Notes under the pieces: model-generated
What the model was told of the DNA's origin: nothing
Databases searched by the model: none
What the model saw: the letters and a program-made list of their open reading frames with translations, nothing else
In this document: piece by piece, positions 6,834-8,518 of the stretch
How positions within the stretch are numbered: the first letter of the stretch is position 1
Layout of the letters: every line of letters begins with the position of its first letter
NCBI GenBank assembly: GCA_002432095.1
Contig: DJFQ01000113.1
Location: forward strand, 1 to 8,518
Reading direction: 5' to 3'
From: Marinagarivorans sp. UBA5868
GTDB taxonomy: Bacteria > Pseudomonadota > Gammaproteobacteria > Pseudomonadales > Cellvibrionaceae
Length of the DNA stretch: 8,518 bases
Position numbers and translations under genes: made by a program

Positions 6834-7979
6834 ATGGACCAGAACAGCCGCTTCGACGCGATTAAGCAAAAATTTCTTTCCCGACTCGCCGAATGGCTTC
6901 CCAGTTACGAACGATTCGTCACCGACGCATCCGCAGGTCGCACGGACGCTGTGGAAATTGCGGATGTGCATATGCGCGTGCATAAAATCGCGGGCTCGGC
7001 GAAAACGTTTGGCTTTCCCGAGCTGAGTACAACGGCTGCAGAAGCAGAAAAGCATCTTGCGGCGGTGGACGGTGGCAAAGCGACATTGGCGTCTGTTAAA
7101 ACGGCCGTGGCGTCGTTAACAGCGTTAACGCGGGAATTGCGAAGCGCGTTAACGAGTCGCAAAACCGAGGTGGAAGCTCACACGTCTCAAGAGGCTGTCC
7201 GCGCAACAGATAATCGCCATACTATTTTAGTGGCGGATGACGATGACCTGGTGCGCGAGCTGCTGGTGAGCGAGTTTATCCGCGCCAATTGCCACATTAT
7301 GCAAGCAAGCGATGGTGCGGTCGTTCTGGACATTATAAAAAGCTGCACACTACATGCGGACGCGGAAAAACCGGATCTTATACTCCTCGATGTGAATATG
7401 CCGACTGTCAATGGCTTCGAGGTGCTGAAAAAGCTGAAATCAACCGCAGCGACACAAAATATTCCGGTCATCATGCTTACGCGCCGCGATGAGGATGACA
7501 GCATCATCAATGCGATTTCTTTTGGTGCTGTGGATTACGTAACAAAACCATTCGAAATGCCAGACCTGATTGCTCGCATCACGGAGCAGCTTGCCAGTCG
7601 AAAAAATAAGGTGTTGGTCGCCGATGACGACGAATTGATTCGCGAACTCTTATCCCACCGTTTTCACCGCATTGGCACATCCGTCATTACCGCCAAATCG
7701 GGTCCCGAAGCACTGCAGCGCATTCAGGCGGAACGGCCTGATGCGGTGGTCCTGGATATTATGATGCCGGGGATGAGTGGTATTAACGTTTTAAAACAAA
7801 TGAAGGAAGATGAAACATTGAGAAAAATTCCGGTCATTCTTCTGACTGCCAAAACTCAGCAGGAAAATATTCTGCTGGGGTTGGAAAGTGGCGCCCATGA
7901 TTACATCACCAAACCATTCGATACTGATGAAGTGGTGGCCAGAGTGAATGGCATTATTCAGCGAAATCAAAACACGTGA
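6834..7979 (+). CDS. Phosphorelay protein with Hpt and two receiver domains (Hpt-REC-REC)
   Basis: This soluble 381-residue protein should take part in a His-Asp phosphorelay. The Hpt domain (about 1-108) has the motif VHKIAGSAKTFGF with phospho-acceptor His50. REC1 (about 129-253) has acidic Asp135/Asp136, acceptor Asp186 in LLDVNMP, Thr216 and Lys238 in TKPF. REC2 (about 258-375) has VADDDE (Asp264/Asp265), acceptor Asp308 in VLDIMMP, Thr338 and Lys360 in TKPF. All key residues are present, so every module looks active. There is no kinase, DNA-binding or cyclase output domain, so its partner must be elsewhere; CheA of the nearby operon is one possible donor, and a GGDEF remnant lies just upstream. 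The stop overlaps the GTG of the next gene, implying co-translation. The domain calls are secure; the pathway is unknown. Confidence 0.92.
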   Translation: MDQNSRFDAIKQKFLSRLAEWLPSYERFVTDASAGRTDAVEIADVHMRVHKIAGSAKTFGFPELSTTAAEAEKHLAAVDGGKATLASVKTAVASLTALTRELRSALTSRKTEVEAHTSQEAVRATDNRHTILVADDDDLVRELLVSEFIRANCHIMQASDGAVVLDIIKSCTLHADAEKPDLILLDVNMPTVNGFEVLKKLKSTAATQNIPVIMLTRRDEDDSIINAISFGAVDYVTKPFEMPDLIARITEQLASRKNKVLVADDDELIRELLSHRFHRIGTSVITAKSGPEALQRIQAERPDAVVLDIMMPGMSGINVLKQMKEDETLRKIPVILLTAKTQQENILLGLESGAHDYITKPFDTDEVVARVNGIIQRNQNT

Positions 7980-8518
7980 AGTTGTTGCTGGTATTTTTAT
8001 TTAGTTTCTTCGCTATGGTGGCAATGGCAGATGCGCCGAGCAGGGCAGCGGCGTTTGCCGCGAAAAACGCAGGTGATTATGTGCGCGCCGCACAAATTTT
8101 TGCACAGTTGGTGCAACATTATCCGGAGGATGCGGAGCTTTGGTTTCAATACGGATTGGTGCTGCGTTTTGATGGACGTCTTGAGGAAGCCATGGCAACG
8201 CAAACCACGGCGCGAAAATACGCCCCAGACGATGTGGATATTCAGCTGGAAATTGCGCGTTTATATTTTTATCAGGGCGATATAGCTGCCGCTAACCTGG
8301 ATTTAGAAGAAATTCGAGCGACCAGTCCTAATTACCCCGGCGTTGCCGAGCTGCAACATCAACTAACACTGGCGCAATCGGGGAAAAGCGCCACGGGTGC
8401 TTGGTGGCTCACCCTCGCCCATGAGTGGAGCCGCCTGGAGAGGGGAGATCAATGGCAAACCAATGTTGTGCATATCAATCGCAGCATATCGGCCGATCTT
8501 TCTTTTCAGCTTCATTTG
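7976..8518 (+). CDS. Secreted TPR protein with start of a YaiO-like outer-membrane barrel (3' truncated by window edge)
   Basis: The GTG at 7976 overlaps the previous stop as GTGA and opens a frame that stays open to the window edge (181 codons). Residues 1-18 form a signal peptide: MK, a Leu/Phe-rich core, and AMA before a likely cut ahead of DAPSRAA. Residues about 24-134 hold three TPR-like helical pairs (for example DYVRAAQIFAQLVQHYPED, LRFDGRLEEAMATQTTARKYAPDD, LYFYQGDIAAANLDLEEI). From about 141 alternating aromatic strands begin (WWLTLAHEWSRL, then QWQTNVVHINRSI), resembling the TPR-plus-barrel layout of YaiO-family outer-membrane proteins. No ribosome site precedes the GTG, so translation probably depends on coupling. 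ATG 8015 would destroy the signal peptide. The secretion signal and TPR are well supported; the barrel family is a tentative call because its end is missing. Confidence 0.78.
   Translation, partial: MKLLLVFLFSFFAMVAMADAPSRAAAFAAKNAGDYVRAAQIFAQLVQHYPEDAELWFQYGLVLRFDGRLEEAMATQTTARKYAPDDVDIQLEIARLYFYQGDIAAANLDLEEIRATSPNYPGVAELQHQLTLAQSGKSATGAWWLTLAHEWSRLERGDQWQTNVVHINRSISADLSFQLHL

Overview
This window carries most of a bacterial chemotaxis operon followed by a decayed region and a second, smaller signalling unit. All genes are on the + strand. The gene order is cheA (3' end only), cheW, a soluble receptor, cheR, cheD, cheB. This matches the part of the Che2 (F7-type) cluster of Pseudomonas aeruginosa around aer2/mcpB. 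Mid-range base composition, gap-free alignment from memory of the receptor tip to E. coli Tsr-type (36-heptad) receptors, and the order cheR-cheD-cheB suggest a gammaproteobacterium, possibly a marine or cellulolytic Pseudomonas/Cellvibrio relative. That placement is inference.

Region 1 (2-6215) is the operon, with gaps of 0 to 69 bp between genes. CheA and CheW make the kinase core. The receptor has no membrane segment. It has three PAS domains, two of them near-duplicates that carry the His and Trp positions of the heme-binding PAS of Aer2, then a HAMP-like region, a full signalling hairpin and a C-terminal EWEQF tether of the xWxxF type. CheR (methyltransferase), CheD (deamidase) and CheB (methylesterase with receiver) follow directly, so the receptor is encoded beside its three modifying enzymes. 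The likely role is oxygen or redox-gas sensing. No cheY is in view; in Che2 clusters it lies upstream of cheA.

Region 2 (6216-6833) has no intact gene. It holds the wreck of a diguanylate cyclase (C-terminal part of a GGDEF domain, signature motif lost, possibly with a leftover membrane anchor in another frame). Next to it is a roughly 157-bp fold-back element with imperfect terminal inverted repeats.

Region 3 (6834-8518) encodes an Hpt-REC-REC phosphorelay protein. Its stop codon overlaps the GTG start of a secreted TPR protein with the beginning of what looks like an outer-membrane beta-barrel of YaiO type. This second gene runs off the window. The overlap suggests co-expression of a phosphorelay hub with an envelope protein, which is the least familiar arrangement here.
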